Source of the DNA: an uncultured bacterium
Lineage (GTDB): Bacteria; Verrucomicrobiota; Lentisphaeria; Victivallales; UBA1829
DNA length: 64,000 nucleotides
Direction of reading: 5' to 3'
Assembly (NCBI GenBank): GCA_949292215.1
Contig: CASEYW010000031.1
Coordinates: 36,663-100,662 of the forward strand
Shown: piece by piece, positions 63,775 through 64,000 of the stretch
How the letters are laid out: every line of letters starts with the position of its first letter
How positions within the stretch are numbered: position 1 is the stretch's first letter
Notes under the pieces: generated by a model
What the model saw: the letters and a program-made list of their open reading frames with translations, nothing else
What the model was told of the DNA's origin: nothing
Database searches by the model: none
Program-made: the position numbers and the translations under genes

Positions 63775-64000
63775 ATCCGTTGCTGAATTCAAACAGGAAA
63801 ATGACGCTCCGGCATCGTCTTTCCGTTCCGTTTTCCAAAGGAAGATGCCCTCGAAAAACTTTCACATTGATAGAACTTCTAGTAGTGATTGCAATTATTG
63901 CAATTCTTGTTGCAATCCTGCTTCCGGCTCTGAACAAGGCACGAGCGAAAGCGATCAACATCTCCTGTACATCGAATCTCAAGCAGTTCGGAACCTACTG
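63771..64000 (+). CDS. Prepilin-like protein, C-terminus beyond window
   Basis: Only 76 residues are visible. A 30-residue basic leader precedes [20 protein letters not shown], with Thr before Phe, then [17 protein letters not shown]. The H-X9-DG end lies past the edge. It overlaps the LacI gene by 4 bp. Confidence 0.88.
   Translation, partial: MNPLLNSNRKMTLRHRLSVPFSKGRCPRKTFTLIELLVVIAIIAILVAILLPALNKARAKAINISCTSNLKQFGTY

Overview
The window looks like a chromosomal segment of a Lentisphaerota (Victivallales, Victivallis-like) bacterium. This rests on gene content, not on a database match: seven prepilin-like proteins with an FTLIELL-type N-terminal helix, most ending in the H-X9-DG motif, many GntR/LacI-type regulators with sugar-sensor domains, and large secreted glycan-degrading enzymes, all on a moderately GC-rich background with very clear TTGACA/TATAAT promoters.

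Layout. 1-3 kb (leftward): LacI regulator, prepilin-like gene, secreted glycoside hydrolase cut by the window edge. 3-8 kb (leftward): Ser/Thr kinase with response regulator, metY, AraC regulator. 8-10 kb (rightward): ThuA-like protein and Gfo/Idh/MocA oxidoreductase. 10-18.6 kb: a probable sugar or sugar-acid catabolic cluster under a ROK regulator (aldose epimerase and DUF1116 leftward; MBL hydrolase, ROK regulator, SDR, IlvD/Edd dehydratase and FAD reductase rightward). 18.8 kb: tRNA-Lys(CTT). 19-31 kb (leftward): a seven-gene operon of a prepilin-like protein, GPH-type transporter, two chondroitinase-ABC-like PL8 lyases, two GH29 fucosidases and a tandem F5/8C binding protein. 31.7-37 kb (rightward): two GntR regulators, prepilin, GH71-like enzyme. 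37-40 kb (leftward): a double-PilT fusion ATPase and a TPR membrane protein. 40-45 kb (rightward): GntR, prepilin, beta-helix protein. 45-48.4 kb: EamA transporter and U32 peptidase. 48.5-53.8 kb (leftward): GntR, prepilin, giant secreted hydrolase. 53.9-57.4 kb (leftward): tatA, tatC, a Tat-exported DUF362 protein and a polyferredoxin. 57.5-62.4 kb: AraC (leftward) divergent from prepilin and a secreted hydrolase (rightward). 62.5-64 kb: LacI regulator and a prepilin cut by the edge.

The dominant theme is a repeated cassette: a one-component sugar-type regulator, then a prepilin-like gene, then a secreted carbohydrate-active enzyme. All seven prepilin genes are paired with a regulator: five lie directly downstream on the same strand, three of them with 4-bp ATGA overlaps, and two are divergent from one. 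Operator-like repeats can be read at many of the promoters. I infer that each cassette is a separately inducible glycan-utilisation unit with its own pseudopilin. None of the seven pseudopilins has the usual glycine before the FTLIE motif, and the same window encodes an ATPase made of two complete PilT modules in one chain.
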